Source: Streptomyces griseiscabiei (GTDB lineage Bacteria; Actinomycetota; Actinomycetes; Streptomycetales; Streptomycetaceae). Taken from it: a stretch of DNA of 64,000 nucleotides. The notes below the pieces were generated by a model that saw nothing but the letters and a program-made list of their open reading frames with translations, searched no databases and was not told the DNA's origin. Positions within the stretch are counted from its first letter, which is position 1, and each line of letters starts with the position of its first letter. Position numbers and translations under genes: made by a program. Where the stretch lies: NCBI RefSeq assembly GCF_020010925.1, contig NZ_JAGJBZ010000001.1:248001-312000 (forward strand), written 5' to 3'. Positions 34,374-43,592 of this stretch are shown piece after piece.

Positions 34374-35717
34374 TCAGGCCGCGAAGTCGCGATCACGGGT
34401 CTCCGGCAGGGCCAGTACGCACAGCAGGCTGACCAGACACAGTCCGCCCGCGTAGACACCGAGGACGAGGGGCGACTTCCACTGGGAGTTCAGCCAGGTC
34501 GCGACCAGTGGGGCGAAGCCGCCGCCGAGGGTGTTGGCGAGGATGAAGGTCGCCGAGGCTCCCGTGTAGCGCAGCCGGGCCGGGAACAGCTCCGGCAGGA
34601 AGGCCGCGATCGGCGCGAACATCAGGATGAACAGGACCAGGCCCACCGTGAACGCGCCGGTGATGACCAGCCCGTCGCCGGTCGACAGGGAGCCGAACAT
34701 GGGCAGCGCCCACACCGCGCACCCGATGGCCCCGGCCATGATGACCGGCCGCCGCCCCACCTTGTCGGCCAGCCGGGCGACCGGTATCACCGCGGCGGCC
34801 GTGACGCCGGCGGCCACGCTCGCGGCGACCAGCATCGTGTTCTGCGCGATGCCGAGCGCCTTGGGCCCGTACGACAGGCTGTAGACGATCGTCAGGTAGT
34901 AGACGGCGGAGCCGCCGGCCGCCGCGCCGATGCCGAGCAGCAGCTGTCCCGGGTACTCCTTGACCAGGGCGCCCAGCGGGAACCGCGGGGCGGCGGGGCG
35001 GCCGCCCGGGGCCTTGGCGCTGAACACGGGGGACTCGCTGACCCGGGTGCGCACCCAGAAGCCGACGACGATGAGCAGCGTGCTCAGCAGGAACGGCACC
35101 CGCCACGCCCCGTCGGCGAAGCCGTCGCGGCCGGCGACGGCGATCGTCGGCAGGATCACGGCGCTCGACAGCAGGAAGCCCAGCAGCGGGCCGATCTGGG
35201 GAATGGACGCGTACACCGCGCGTCGCCCCGGCGGGGCGTGCTCGGCAGCGAGCAGTACGGCGCCGCCCCACTCGCCGCCCATGCTCACGCCCTGGAGCAG
35301 CCGCAGGGCCACCAGGAGCACCGGGGCGAGGACGCCCACGGTGTCGTACGTCGGCAGCAGGCCGACCCCGACCGTGGCGATACCCATCAGCACCAGCGAG
35401 GCCACCAGGGCGCGCTTGCGGCCGAGGCGGTCGCCGATGGTGCCGAAGAGCACGACGCCGACGGGACGGGCGAGGAAGGCGGCGGCGAAGGTGAGGAAGG
35501 CGGCGAGGGTCGAGACCGTGGAGCTGCCGGAGGGAAAGAAGGCCGGGCCCAGGACGAGTGCGGCGGCCGTGCCGTACACCGCGAAGTCGTAGTACTCGAT
35601 CGTGGTGCCCACGAGGCTGGCGACGGCGACACGCGAGACGTCGTCCTTGGCCTCGGGCGGTGGGGCTGGGGGTGTGACGGTACCGACTGCTGCTGCGTCG
35701 CTGCTGGTCTCGGACAT
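34374..35717 (-). CDS. MFS transporter, metabolite:H+ symporter (MHS) type, 447 aa
   Basis: Twelve membrane segments and the MHS landmarks are present: VASLVGTTIEYYDFAVYGTAAALV at helix 1, GTIGDRLGRKRAL between helices 2 and 3, RLLQGVSMGGEWGGAVLL at helix 4, and RLADKVGRRPVIM in the second half. Relatives move citrate, shikimate, proline/betaine or alpha-ketoglutarate with protons. The start at 35717 (MSETSSD) was chosen; the open frame further upstream is Pro/Arg-rich and improbable. It is divergent from an alpha/beta hydrolase. Confidence 0.92.
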   Translation of the reverse strand: MSETSSDAAAVGTVTPPAPPPEAKDDVSRVAVASLVGTTIEYYDFAVYGTAAALVLGPAFFPSGSSTVSTLAAFLTFAAAFLARPVGVVLFGTIGDRLGRKRALVASLVLMGIATVGVGLLPTYDTVGVLAPVLLVALRLLQGVSMGGEWGGAVLLAAEHAPPGRRAVYASIPQIGPLLGFLLSSAVILPTIAVAGRDGFADGAWRVPFLLSTLLIVVGFWVRTRVSESPVFSAKAPGGRPAAPRFPLGALVKEYPGQLLLGIGAAAGGSAVYYLTIVYSLSYGPKALGIAQNTMLVAASVAAGVTAAAVIPVARLADKVGRRPVIMAGAIGCAVWALPMFGSLSTGDGLVITGAFTVGLVLFILMFAPIAAFLPELFPARLRYTGASATFILANTLGGGFAPLVATWLNSQWKSPLVLGVYAGGLCLVSLLCVLALPETRDRDFAA

Positions 35718-36154
35718 GGAGCGGTTCACCTCCGGCGGACCCGGCCATGGAGGGTGACCCGGGCCACAGTGGGGACTGGTGCCGTGGACTGTAGGAGGCC
35801 GTCGGCCGGTCGGCGCATGGCTGTGCCGCCCTGCGGAACACCGGTCGGGCGCGGGTGAGAAACCCACCCGAACACCTGCAACATGCATGCTTCTCCGGGT
35901 GTCGCGCGCCGCGCCCCGGTTCCCCGGATCGTCGTGATCGACAGACTGTCACGACCGTTCACACCCGCGAGCAGCCCTCCACATTGGATGTTCGTCCATC
36001 TCAATGGCCACCTGACGCCCCATGCGCGGAAGCCGGGCAGAGAACCCTTCCGCCGGACGGAAGTACGCTGGAGCCCACCGGCGCGTATGGCGTCCAATCC
36101 TCTTCACCCCCGGCGACGCTCGCGAGGTCGTCGAGCCGAACAGAGGAGTCACCC
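35718..36154. other. Divergent intergenic region, MFS and alpha/beta hydrolase
   Basis: About 440 bases hold the two divergent promoters. Long open frames run through both strands but their translations look random. A weak inverted repeat (ATTGGATG...CATCTCAAT, about 35983-36006) might be an operator. Nothing else is supported. Confidence 0.4.
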
Positions 36155-37003
36155 ATGTCCACAGGATCGACCCCCCTGCTCTTCCTGCACGGCTACTGGC
36201 ACGGATCCTGGTGCTGGACGGACGTCATCGCCCGCGTCGCGGCCCTGGGCCGTCCGGCGGTCGCGGTCGACATGGCGGGCCACGGACTGCGCGCCGAACG
36301 CCCGCGGTGCCTCACCAGACGTCCCTACGACCCCGGGGCGGTGGCCACCGAGGTCTCACCGGTCGCGGGGGTGGACCTGGACCAGGCCGGGGACCTGCTG
36401 GTCTCACAGATCGAGGAGGTCGGCCGGGGCGGCCCCGTGACGGTGGTGGCGCACAGCATGGGCGGAGCCGTACTGACGCGGGCGGCCCAGCGGGCACCGG
36501 AGCTGGTGGCGCACGCGGTGTACCTCACCGCCTTCATGCCCGCCTCGGGCGTTCCGGCCATCACCTATGTGCAGATGCCCGAGAACGCGGGCGAACTCGT
36601 CGCCCCCTCCGTACGGGCCGACCCCGCCGCGATAGGGGCCCTGCGGTTCGACCTCGCCTCCGACGACCCGGAGTACCGAGGGCAGTTGCGGGACGCCTTC
36701 TTCGGCGACGTCGCACCGGCCGTCGCCGACGCCGCCCTCGCGCTGCTGAGCCCGGACGCCCCGGCCGGCATCGCGCTCCAGGCCACGACCCTGACCCCCG
36801 ACGGCTGGGGCTCGGTCCCCCGCACCTACGTCACCTGCGCCCAGGACATGGCCGTACGCCCGGACCTGCAGCGGAAGTTCATAGGCGACGCGGACGCCGC
36901 CTTCCCGGACAACCCGACCTCCGTGCTGGCGCTGGACGCCTCGCACTCGCCGTTCCTCTCCATGCCCGGGCGGGTCGCCGACCTCGTCATGGACCTGGGC
37001 TGA
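36155..37003 (+). CDS. Alpha/beta hydrolase, 282 aa
   Basis: LLFLHGYWHGSWCWTDVIAR, the nucleophile elbow VVAHSMGGAV and a late His in LDASHSPFL show an alpha/beta hydrolase of the esterase/methylesterase-like group. The start at 36155 follows GAGGAG with suitable spacing. The substrate is unknown. It faces the dienelactone hydrolase gene at its 3' end with about 50 bases between. Confidence 0.88.
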   Translation: MSTGSTPLLFLHGYWHGSWCWTDVIARVAALGRPAVAVDMAGHGLRAERPRCLTRRPYDPGAVATEVSPVAGVDLDQAGDLLVSQIEEVGRGGPVTVVAHSMGGAVLTRAAQRAPELVAHAVYLTAFMPASGVPAITYVQMPENAGELVAPSVRADPAAIGALRFDLASDDPEYRGQLRDAFFGDVAPAVADAALALLSPDAPAGIALQATTLTPDGWGSVPRTYVTCAQDMAVRPDLQRKFIGDADAAFPDNPTSVLALDASHSPFLSMPGRVADLVMDLG

Positions 37004-37057
37004 CCGACTCGGCCCCTGCTTCCGCCCGGGGCGGCGCACCGGGTGCGGCGCGCCGGC

Positions 37058-37636
37058 CTACTCGACGCGGTCGAGGAAGCCGAGCACCCGATGCACGACC
37101 TGCTTCGCGGCCTGTTCGTCGTAGGACGGCAGGCCGCTGTCCGTGAACAGGTGCCTGTCGCCCGGGTAGAGGAACAGTTCGGCGTCCGCCGCCGCCCCGA
37201 CGAGCGCGCGAGCGGCGTCCACGTCGCCCTCCCCCGCGAAGAAGGGGTCCGCGTCCATGCCGTGGATCTGGACCGGGACGCCCCGCGGCCAGACGTCGCC
37301 GAACTCCGAGACCGGGACGCAGGCCTCCAGCAGCACCGCGCCCTTCGCGCCGGGGCGGGTCTGGGCCAGCCGCTGTGCCTGCATGACGCCGAGCGAGAAC
37401 CCGACGTGGACGAGCCCCGCGGGAAGCCCCTCGACGGCGGCGGTGCCGCGCGCCGAGATCGTGTCGAAGCCGAGGCTCCGGGCGTAGCCGATGCCCTCCT
37501 CCAGGGTGTCGAACACCTGCCCCTCGTAGAGGTCCGGGGTGTGGACGGTGTGTCCGGCCCGGCGCACCTGCTCGGCGAACTCGCGCACTCCGGTGGTCAG
37601 ACCATGTCCATGGTGGAAGACCAGCACCTCAGCCAT
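37058..37636 (-). CDS. Dienelactone hydrolase-family protein with serine elbow, 192 aa
   Basis: VLVFHHGHGLTTGVREFAEQVRRAGHTVHTPDLYEG is the typical start of actinobacterial dienelactone-hydrolase-like proteins. The nucleophile elbow reads GFSLGV, with Ser in place of Cys; Asp in GMDADPFF and His in YPGDRHLFTDS complete the triad. The start at 37636 was chosen by family alignment. Substrate unknown. Confidence 0.85.
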   Translation of the reverse strand: MAEVLVFHHGHGLTTGVREFAEQVRRAGHTVHTPDLYEGQVFDTLEEGIGYARSLGFDTISARGTAAVEGLPAGLVHVGFSLGVMQAQRLAQTRPGAKGAVLLEACVPVSEFGDVWPRGVPVQIHGMDADPFFAGEGDVDAARALVGAAADAELFLYPGDRHLFTDSGLPSYDEQAAKQVVHRVLGFLDRVE

Positions 37637-37953
37637 GTCGCTCCCCTCGTGTCGCGGTGCCCGGGTGGCGCCGCGGCACGAGTATGGCCCCCGGCACTGA
37701 CATGCACGGTCCGGGAAGCCGGTCCGCGGGGCGGCGATGACACCTGACGGACCGATAAACCGCATTGCACCGATTATCACCGCTTCGAGGTAAGCATCTT
37801 GTCTCCCTGGCGGATGCGGCCGGTTCGGCGGCTAGGTTTCTGCAGGTGGACGGATTCCCGTGATCCTTCTCGCCCGTTGCCCACTCCTCCCTGTCTCCCT
37901 TTCGGCGCACCCGTGCGCGCCGTACGACCCGCCGTGCAAGGAGAAACCTCTCG
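37637..37953. other. Upstream region of the encapsulin/2-MIB operon
   Basis: About 320 bases between the divergent dienelactone hydrolase and shell-protein genes. ACCGATAA (37748-37755) and ACCGATTATCACCG (37769-37782) form a short, imperfect direct repeat that may be a regulator site. I could not fix a clear -35/-10 pair. No small gene is convincing. Confidence 0.4.
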
Positions 37954-39369
37954 ATGTCCGTCGACAGCGTCCCGGAAGCCCGGACCACATCCGACGCACC
38001 GCAGCAGTCCCTGAGCACCTCCGCCGCCCGTAACCTCGCCACGACCACCAAGTCCGCCCCGCAGATGCAGGAGATCACCTCCCGCTGGCTGCTGCGGATG
38101 CTGCCCTGGGTCGAGGCCGGCGGTGGCGCCTACCGGGTCAACCGGCGCTTGCGGCACACCCTCGGCGACGGGCGCGTCGAGTTCGTCCAGGAGGGCGCGA
38201 CGGTCCGGGTCATCCCCCGGGAGCTGGGCGAACTGGCCCTGTTGCGCGGATTCGAGGACCCGGACGTCCTCACCGCCCTCGCCGACCGGTGCACACAGCG
38301 CGACTTCGCGGCGGGCGAGGTCCTCGCCGAGCGCGGCGGCCCCGCGGACGGCATCCATCTGATCGCCCACGGCCGGGTCAGCCAGACCTCCGAGGGCAAG
38401 TACGGCGGGCAGATCGCCGTCGCGGTGCTCTCGGACGGCGAACACTTCGGCGAGAACGCCCTGCTGGACCCCGACGCCCGCCACGACCGTACGGTCACCG
38501 CCGAGACCGCCGGTACTCTCCTGACCCTCTCCCGCGCCGACTTCGCCGCCGTCCAGGCCTCCGCGCCCCGTCTTCGGGCCCACATCGACGAGTTCGGCTC
38601 CCGCGCCCGGCAGCGGCAGAACAAACACGGCGAGGCCGAGATCGCGCTGTCGGCGGGCCACGTCGGCGAGCCCGACCTGCCGGGCACCTTCGTGGACTAC
38701 GAACTGCGGCCGCGCGAGTACGAACTCTCCGTCGCCCAGACCGTGCTGCGCATCCACACCCGGGTCACCGACCTCTACAACGGTCCGATGAACCAGAGCG
38801 AGGAGCAACTCCGGCTCACCATCGAGGCCCTGCGTGAGCGTCAGGAGCACGAGCTGATCAACAACCGTGAGTTCGGGCTGCTGCACAACGCCGACTTCAA
38901 GCAGCGCGTCCAGCCCCGCTCCGGCCCGCCGACCCCGGACGACATGGACGATCTGCTCTGCCGCCGACGCGGCACCAAGATGTTCCTCGCCCACCCGAGG
39001 ACCATCGCCGCCATCGGGCGCGGCTTCAACGCCCACGGCCTCTACCCCGACCATGTCGACCTCGGCGGGCAGTCCGTCCCCGCCTGGCGCGGGGTCCCCA
39101 TCCTGCCGTGCAACAAGATCCCGATCAGCAGGGAGCAGACCAGCTCCATCATCGCGATGCGCACCGGCGAGAAGAACCAGGGCGTCATCGGCCTGCGGCA
39201 GACCGGACTGCTGGACGAGTACGAAGAGGGCCTGTCCGTGCGCTTCATGGGCATCGACGAGCGGGCGATCGTCTCCTACCTCGTCAGCACCTACTACTCC
39301 GCCGCGGTCCTCCTGCCCGACGCCCTCGGTGTGATGGAGAACGTGCAGATCGCCCCCACCTCGCACTGA
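37954..39369 (+). CDS. eshA: Family 2B encapsulin shell protein with cyclic-nucleotide-binding domain (EshA type), 471 aa
   Basis: The first 45 residues are Ser/Thr-rich and disordered. A split HK97-type shell fold (about 48-90 and 235-471) carries an inserted cNMP-binding domain (about 92-215) with the pocket motif [21 protein letters not shown]. Shell landmarks include [47 protein letters not shown] and [26 protein letters not shown] precedes the ATG. The next two genes are a 2-MIB synthase and its methyltransferase, the same order as the S. coelicolor SCO7699-7701 locus as I recall it. Known family 2B shells package the 2-MIB synthase as cargo. Confidence 0.93.
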   Translation: MSVDSVPEARTTSDAPQQSLSTSAARNLATTTKSAPQMQEITSRWLLRMLPWVEAGGGAYRVNRRLRHTLGDGRVEFVQEGATVRVIPRELGELALLRGFEDPDVLTALADRCTQRDFAAGEVLAERGGPADGIHLIAHGRVSQTSEGKYGGQIAVAVLSDGEHFGENALLDPDARHDRTVTAETAGTLLTLSRADFAAVQASAPRLRAHIDEFGSRARQRQNKHGEAEIALSAGHVGEPDLPGTFVDYELRPREYELSVAQTVLRIHTRVTDLYNGPMNQSEEQLRLTIEALRERQEHELINNREFGLLHNADFKQRVQPRSGPPTPDDMDDLLCRRRGTKMFLAHPRTIAAIGRGFNAHGLYPDHVDLGGQSVPAWRGVPILPCNKIPISREQTSSIIAMRTGEKNQGVIGLRQTGLLDEYEEGLSVRFMGIDERAIVSYLVSTYYSAAVLLPDALGVMENVQIAPTSH

Positions 39370-39487
39370 CGGCCCGCCCCGCGCTGACGGCCCACTCCGC
39401 GCGCCCCCGGCCCACCGGGCACGGCTCAGCACTCGCCCCACCGCGCCCACGACGGAACACCCGCCCCACCGCAGCAAGGAGCTGCCG

Positions 39488-40837
39488 ATGCCCGACTCCG
39501 GGCCCCTCGGATCATCACCGCCTGAGCAGCGGCCGACGCCGCACCCAGCCCTGCCGGACGCCCCCGCGCCGGTGGTCCCGGACCCTCCGGCCACGCCGAT
39601 CGCCCCCGGCTTTCTGGCAGCGCTGCACCCGCCGGTCACGGTCCCCGGCCCGCCGACTCCACCGCCGCCCACGGCCTCCACCGCTCCCGTCACCGCCACC
39701 GCCGTACGGGACACGGTGGACACGCCCGCGGCCGGCTCCACACTGCAGGACATCCTGCGCGGAGCCACCGGACTGGGCACGGCCGCACTCGCCCTGGCCG
39801 ACCGGTACCGGGCCCAGCTCCCGGCACAGGTGTCCCCGGCGCCCGCGCCGCCCGCCGCGGGCCCGGCCGTCCCCGGTCTCTACCACCACCCCGTCCCGGA
39901 GCCCGATCCGGTACGTGTCGAGGAGGTGAGCCGCCGGATCAAGCGCTGGGCCGAGGACGAGGTCCAGCTCTATCCCGAGGAGTGGGAGGGGCAGTTCGAC
40001 GGCTTCTCCGTCGGCCGTTACATGGTCGGCTGCCACCCCGACGCGCCCACGGTCGACCATCTGATGCTCGCCACCCGGCTGATGGTCGCGGAGAACGCGG
40101 TGGACGACTGCTACTGCGAGGACCACGGCGGCTCCCCCGTCGGTCTCGGCGGGCGGCTCCTCCTCGCGCACACCGCTCTCGACCACGTCCACAGCACGGC
40201 GCAGTACGCGCCGGCCTGGCAGGAGTCCCTCGCGTCGGACGCCCCGCGCCGGGCGTACCGCAGCGCGATGGACCACTTCGTCCGCGCGACCACGCCCTCC
40301 CAGGCCGACCGTTTCCGGCACGACATGGCCCGGCTGCACATGGGCTACCTCGCGGAGGCCGCCTGGGCGCAGACCGGTCATGTGCCGGAGGTGTGGGAGT
40401 ACCTGGCCATGCGTCAGTTCAACAACTTCCGCCCCTGCCCCACGATCACCGACGCCGTCGGCGGCTACGAACTCCCCGCGGACCTGCACGCCCGGCCGGA
40501 CATGCAACGGGTCATCGCCCTCGCGGGCAACGCGACCACCATCGTCAACGACCTCTACTCGTACACCAAGGAACTCGACAGCCCCGGCCTCCATCTGAAC
40601 CTGCCGGTGGTGATCGCGAAGCGCGAGGACCTCTCCGAACGCGACGCGTATCTGAAGGCCGTCGAGGTCCACAACGAACTCCAGCACGCCTTCGAGGCCG
40701 CCTCGGCCGAACTCGCGGCGGCCTGTCCCGTGCCCACCGTGCTGCGCTTCCTCAGGGGCGTGGCCGCCTGGGTCGACGGCAACCACGACTGGCACCGCAC
40801 CAATACCTTCCGCTACAGCCTGCCCGATTTCTGGTAA
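39488..40837 (+). CDS. 2-Methylisoborneol synthase (class I terpene cyclase), 449 aa
   Basis: The cyclase domain (about 125-449) has the aspartate-rich motif DDCYCE (Asp206, Asp207, Glu211) and the NSE motif NDLYSYTKE (Asn354, Ser358, Glu362) for Mg2+ and diphosphate. The signature MRQFNNFRPCPTI and C-terminal RYSLPDFW fit 2-MIB synthases. The substrate is 2-methyl-geranyl diphosphate from the next gene's enzyme; the product is the earthy odorant 2-methylisoborneol. The first 120 residues are Pro/Ala/Thr-rich and disordered, with short conserved-looking stretches (PPATPIAPGFLAAL, GSTLQDILRGATGLGTAAL) likely to bind the inner encapsulin surface. AAGGAG precedes the ATG. Confidence 0.95.
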   Translation: MPDSGPLGSSPPEQRPTPHPALPDAPAPVVPDPPATPIAPGFLAALHPPVTVPGPPTPPPPTASTAPVTATAVRDTVDTPAAGSTLQDILRGATGLGTAALALADRYRAQLPAQVSPAPAPPAAGPAVPGLYHHPVPEPDPVRVEEVSRRIKRWAEDEVQLYPEEWEGQFDGFSVGRYMVGCHPDAPTVDHLMLATRLMVAENAVDDCYCEDHGGSPVGLGGRLLLAHTALDHVHSTAQYAPAWQESLASDAPRRAYRSAMDHFVRATTPSQADRFRHDMARLHMGYLAEAAWAQTGHVPEVWEYLAMRQFNNFRPCPTITDAVGGYELPADLHARPDMQRVIALAGNATTIVNDLYSYTKELDSPGLHLNLPVVIAKREDLSERDAYLKAVEVHNELQHAFEAASAELAAACPVPTVLRFLRGVAAWVDGNHDWHRTNTFRYSLPDFW

Positions 40838-40852
40838 AGAACGGATATCTCT

Positions 40853-41752
40853 GTGACCACTGAAACCACCGCCACCGCGACGACCGCCACGGAAGCCCCC
40901 GCCACCGTCAAGATCCCGGCCCCGGCCTCGCCGTACCAGGGGGACATCGCCCGTTACTGGAACAACGAGGCACGGCCCGTGAATCTCCGCCTGGGTGACG
41001 TGGACGGGCTGTACCACCACCACTACGGCATCGGCGACGTGGACCACGCCGCGCTCGGCGACCCGGCGGACAGCGCGTACGAGAAGAAGCTCATCGCGGA
41101 GCTGCACCGACTGGAGTCGGCCCAGGCGGAGTTCCTCATGGACCACCTCGGCACCGTCGGTCCGGACGACACCCTCGTCGACGCCGGCTGTGGGCGCGGC
41201 GGCTCCATGATCATGGCCCATCGCCGCTTCGGCTCCAAGGTCGAGGGCGTCACCCTGTCCGCGACCCAGGCCGACTTCGGCAACAAGCGGGCGCGCGAAC
41301 TGCGGGTCGAGGACCACGTCCGCTCCCGGGTGTGCAACATGCTCGACACGCCGTTCGACAAGGGCAGCGTCTCGGCCTCGTGGAACAACGAGTCGACCAT
41401 GTACGTCGACCTTCACGACCTGTTCGCCGAGCACTCCCGTTTCCTGAAGCCGGGCGGCCGCTATGTGACGATCACCGGCTGCTGGAACCCCCGTTACGGC
41501 CAGCCCTCGAAGTGGGTCTCCCAGATCAACGCCCACTTCGAGTGCAACATCCACTCCCGCCGCGAGTATCTGCGGGCCATGGCCGACAACCGGCTCGTGC
41601 CGCACACCATCGTCGACCTCACCCCCGAGACGCTGCCCTACTGGGAGCTGCGGGCGACGTCCTCGCTGGTCACCGGGATCGAGGAGGCGTTCATCGAGTC
41701 CTACCGTGACGGCTCCTTCCAGTACGTCCTGATCGCCGCAGACCGCGTGTGA
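40853..41752 (+). CDS. Geranyl diphosphate 2-C-methyltransferase, 299 aa
   Basis: The SAM-binding motif is VDAGCGRGGSM (Asp110-Gly117); further class I methyltransferase parts are GSKVEGVTLSATQADFGN, SWNNESTMYVDLHDLF and LKPGGRYVTITGCW. It adds a methyl group from SAM to C2 of geranyl diphosphate, giving the C11 substrate of the 2-MIB synthase encoded just upstream. The GTG start lies 16 bases after the synthase stop with a weak ribosome site, so it is in the same operon. The N-terminal 30 residues are Thr/Ala-rich. Confidence 0.95.
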   Translation: MTTETTATATTATEAPATVKIPAPASPYQGDIARYWNNEARPVNLRLGDVDGLYHHHYGIGDVDHAALGDPADSAYEKKLIAELHRLESAQAEFLMDHLGTVGPDDTLVDAGCGRGGSMIMAHRRFGSKVEGVTLSATQADFGNKRARELRVEDHVRSRVCNMLDTPFDKGSVSASWNNESTMYVDLHDLFAEHSRFLKPGGRYVTITGCWNPRYGQPSKWVSQINAHFECNIHSRREYLRAMADNRLVPHTIVDLTPETLPYWELRATSSLVTGIEEAFIESYRDGSFQYVLIAADRV

Positions 41753-41759
41753 GCCCGTC

Positions 41760-41801
41760 CTCGCGGGGCCGGGGCCCCTACCGGGGTCCCGGCCCCGCGA
41801 G
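41760..41801. terminator. Long bidirectional terminator overlapping the GH63-like stop codon
   Basis: The 19-base arm 41760-41778 pairs with 41783-41801 (one G-T wobble) around TACC. It ends the 2-MIB operon on the plus strand and the sugar operon on the minus strand. The GH63-like gene's last codons and stop (TAG, 41780-41778) lie inside the hairpin. Confidence 0.9.
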
Positions 41802-43532
41802 TTCCTCCCGCCGGTGGTGGTCCCGGGCGAGGAGGAGGTAGCTGCTCGCGGTCCAGGTGTAGGCACGGTCGCGCAGTCCGGTGCCGGTGAGGGCGTCGAA
41901 GTTCTCGGCGAAGCCATGGGTCTCGCACAGGGCGCGGAAACGGGCGCTGATGTCGTCCGCGAGCCGCCGGTGGCCGGCCCGGCGCAGGCCGTCCTCGACG
42001 AGGACGGTGGCGGGGGCCCAGATCGGGCCGCGCCAGTAGCCGTCGGCGAGGTAGTGCGGGGAGGTGGGCAGTTCGGTGGCGAGACCGTGCGGGGTGAGGT
42101 GGGCCTCGATGCGGTCGGCGAGCGCGCTGCCGACCTCGGCGGGCAGGTGCTCGCCCAGCACGATGGGCATCAGGTCCAGGAGGCTGGCACTGCCCCAGGT
42201 CTCCCCGGTCGCGGCCGAGCGGGCGACGAACCTGTCCCCGGTCCAGAGCTGGTCGAGCAGCGCCGCCTGGATCTCCCCGGCTGTCCGCGTCCACCGCCGC
42301 GCCTCGTCGCTCCGGTCCAACTCCTGCGCCAGTACGGCGAGTTCGTGGAGCTGGAGGACGAGGAGGGCGGCGAGGTCGGCGGTGACGACGACCCGCTCGG
42401 GGTCGAAGGTGGTGGCGTTGTCCCAGCCGCTGTCGTTGCCGTGCTGGTAGTGCGGCAGGTCGGCGCCGGGGGCCCGCCGGGCGGTGAGCCAGAAGCCGGT
42501 CCAGCGCTCCAGACGCTCGTACGTCTCCGTCAGCGCGGCCCGGTCCACAGGGGTCGTCATGGTGCGGCGCAGCCGGCCGAGGGCCCAGCCGTGGACGGGT
42601 GGCTTGACGAAGTTGTGCAGGACCTCGGAGTGGGTGACCGAGTCCGGCAGGGCGCCGCTCTCGTCCTGGTGGTCGAAGGGCAGGTGGTACTGGTGCCAGG
42701 CCAGTTCCGGCGAACCCTCGGCAAGGGCAAGGGCGTTGAAGCAGTGGTCCCAGCTCCAGACCTTGTCCATCCAGTGCTTGGACATCAGCACGCCCGGCCG
42801 GGTGAGCAGGCCCTTCGCCGCCACGGTCGCCGACCAGACGACGTACGCGGCGAGTTCGGCCGCCGGGGTGGCCGCCGAACGCCAGGGGGCCACGGCGTCG
42901 GCGAAGTCCGCGAAGGCTCCCCGCGCGGCGGCCACGACGGTGTCGAAGGGCGCCGGGGGCGCGTAGGGCGGGCGGGCGGTGTCGAGTTCCTCGATCGCGA
43001 TCTCCCAGTGGCCGTCCGCCGGCCCGGTCACGGTGACGCCGCGGTCGCTCCTGCCCAGGGCCTGGGCTCCGGTGGTGTCGGCGAGGCTTCCGGACAGCAG
43101 GGTGACGCGGTAGCGGCGGCCGGTCTCGTAGGAGGTGAACACATGGGCGTCGGCGGTCGGGTCGTGGAAGAAGTACGTGCCGCTGAACGGCGTCAGGGTC
43201 CGCGCGGCGGCGTGGACGTGGAAGTCCAGGCCGCTGCCCCGCAGCCGTACGGTGTCGGGCGCCTCGTAGGCGAGTTCGGCGCGGCCCCCGCCGCCGGTCC
43301 AGGTGAGCAGGCCCGGTGTCGCCTCGACACGGGTCTCGGCCCGTTCGCCCGTGGCCGGGTCCACGGGGACCAGGCGCAGGACACCGTGCATGCCGTTCTG
43401 GTGCGAGACGAGGTGGAGGTCGTCGGCGTACGTCTTCTCCGCCACCACGGGCGAGATGTCGAACCAGGATCCGTACGCGCTGAACGGGATGTCGTGGACG
43501 GAGAAGGCCGGGCCGGATCGGGCGGCGGTCAT
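41778..43532 (-). CDS. GH63/MGH-like (alpha/alpha)6-barrel glycosidase, 584 aa
   Basis: An N-terminal beta-sandwich (about 1-200) leads into an (alpha/alpha)6 barrel with LMSKHWMDKVWSWDHCFNALAL, HGNDSGWDNATTF (candidate acid Asp) and DGYWRGPIWAPATVL, as in GH63 and mannosylglycerate-hydrolase-like enzymes. No signal peptide, so it acts in the cytoplasm, probably on the oligosaccharide imported by the ABC system 60 bases upstream. It is the last gene of that operon. The exact linkage is unknown. Confidence 0.85.
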   Translation of the reverse strand: MTAARSGPAFSVHDIPFSAYGSWFDISPVVAEKTYADDLHLVSHQNGMHGVLRLVPVDPATGERAETRVEATPGLLTWTGGGGRAELAYEAPDTVRLRGSGLDFHVHAAARTLTPFSGTYFFHDPTADAHVFTSYETGRRYRVTLLSGSLADTTGAQALGRSDRGVTVTGPADGHWEIAIEELDTARPPYAPPAPFDTVVAAARGAFADFADAVAPWRSAATPAAELAAYVVWSATVAAKGLLTRPGVLMSKHWMDKVWSWDHCFNALALAEGSPELAWHQYHLPFDHQDESGALPDSVTHSEVLHNFVKPPVHGWALGRLRRTMTTPVDRAALTETYERLERWTGFWLTARRAPGADLPHYQHGNDSGWDNATTFDPERVVVTADLAALLVLQLHELAVLAQELDRSDEARRWTRTAGEIQAALLDQLWTGDRFVARSAATGETWGSASLLDLMPIVLGEHLPAEVGSALADRIEAHLTPHGLATELPTSPHYLADGYWRGPIWAPATVLVEDGLRRAGHRRLADDISARFRALCETHGFAENFDALTGTGLRDRAYTWTASSYLLLARDHHRREELAGPGPR

Positions 43533-43592
43533 GTGGCGTGACTCGTTTCTGGAGCAGGGGGTGCCCGTCTGCGGGCGTGGCGGGTGGGGGGC

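Noticed and set aside
35855..36154. N-terminal extension of the alpha/beta hydrolase
   Set aside because: The residues look random, and a good ribosome site (GAGGAG) precedes ATG 36155.
39515..41917. 800-codon minus-strand frame opposite the 2-MIB genes
   Set aside because: Shadow frame; both plus-strand genes carry full catalytic motifs.
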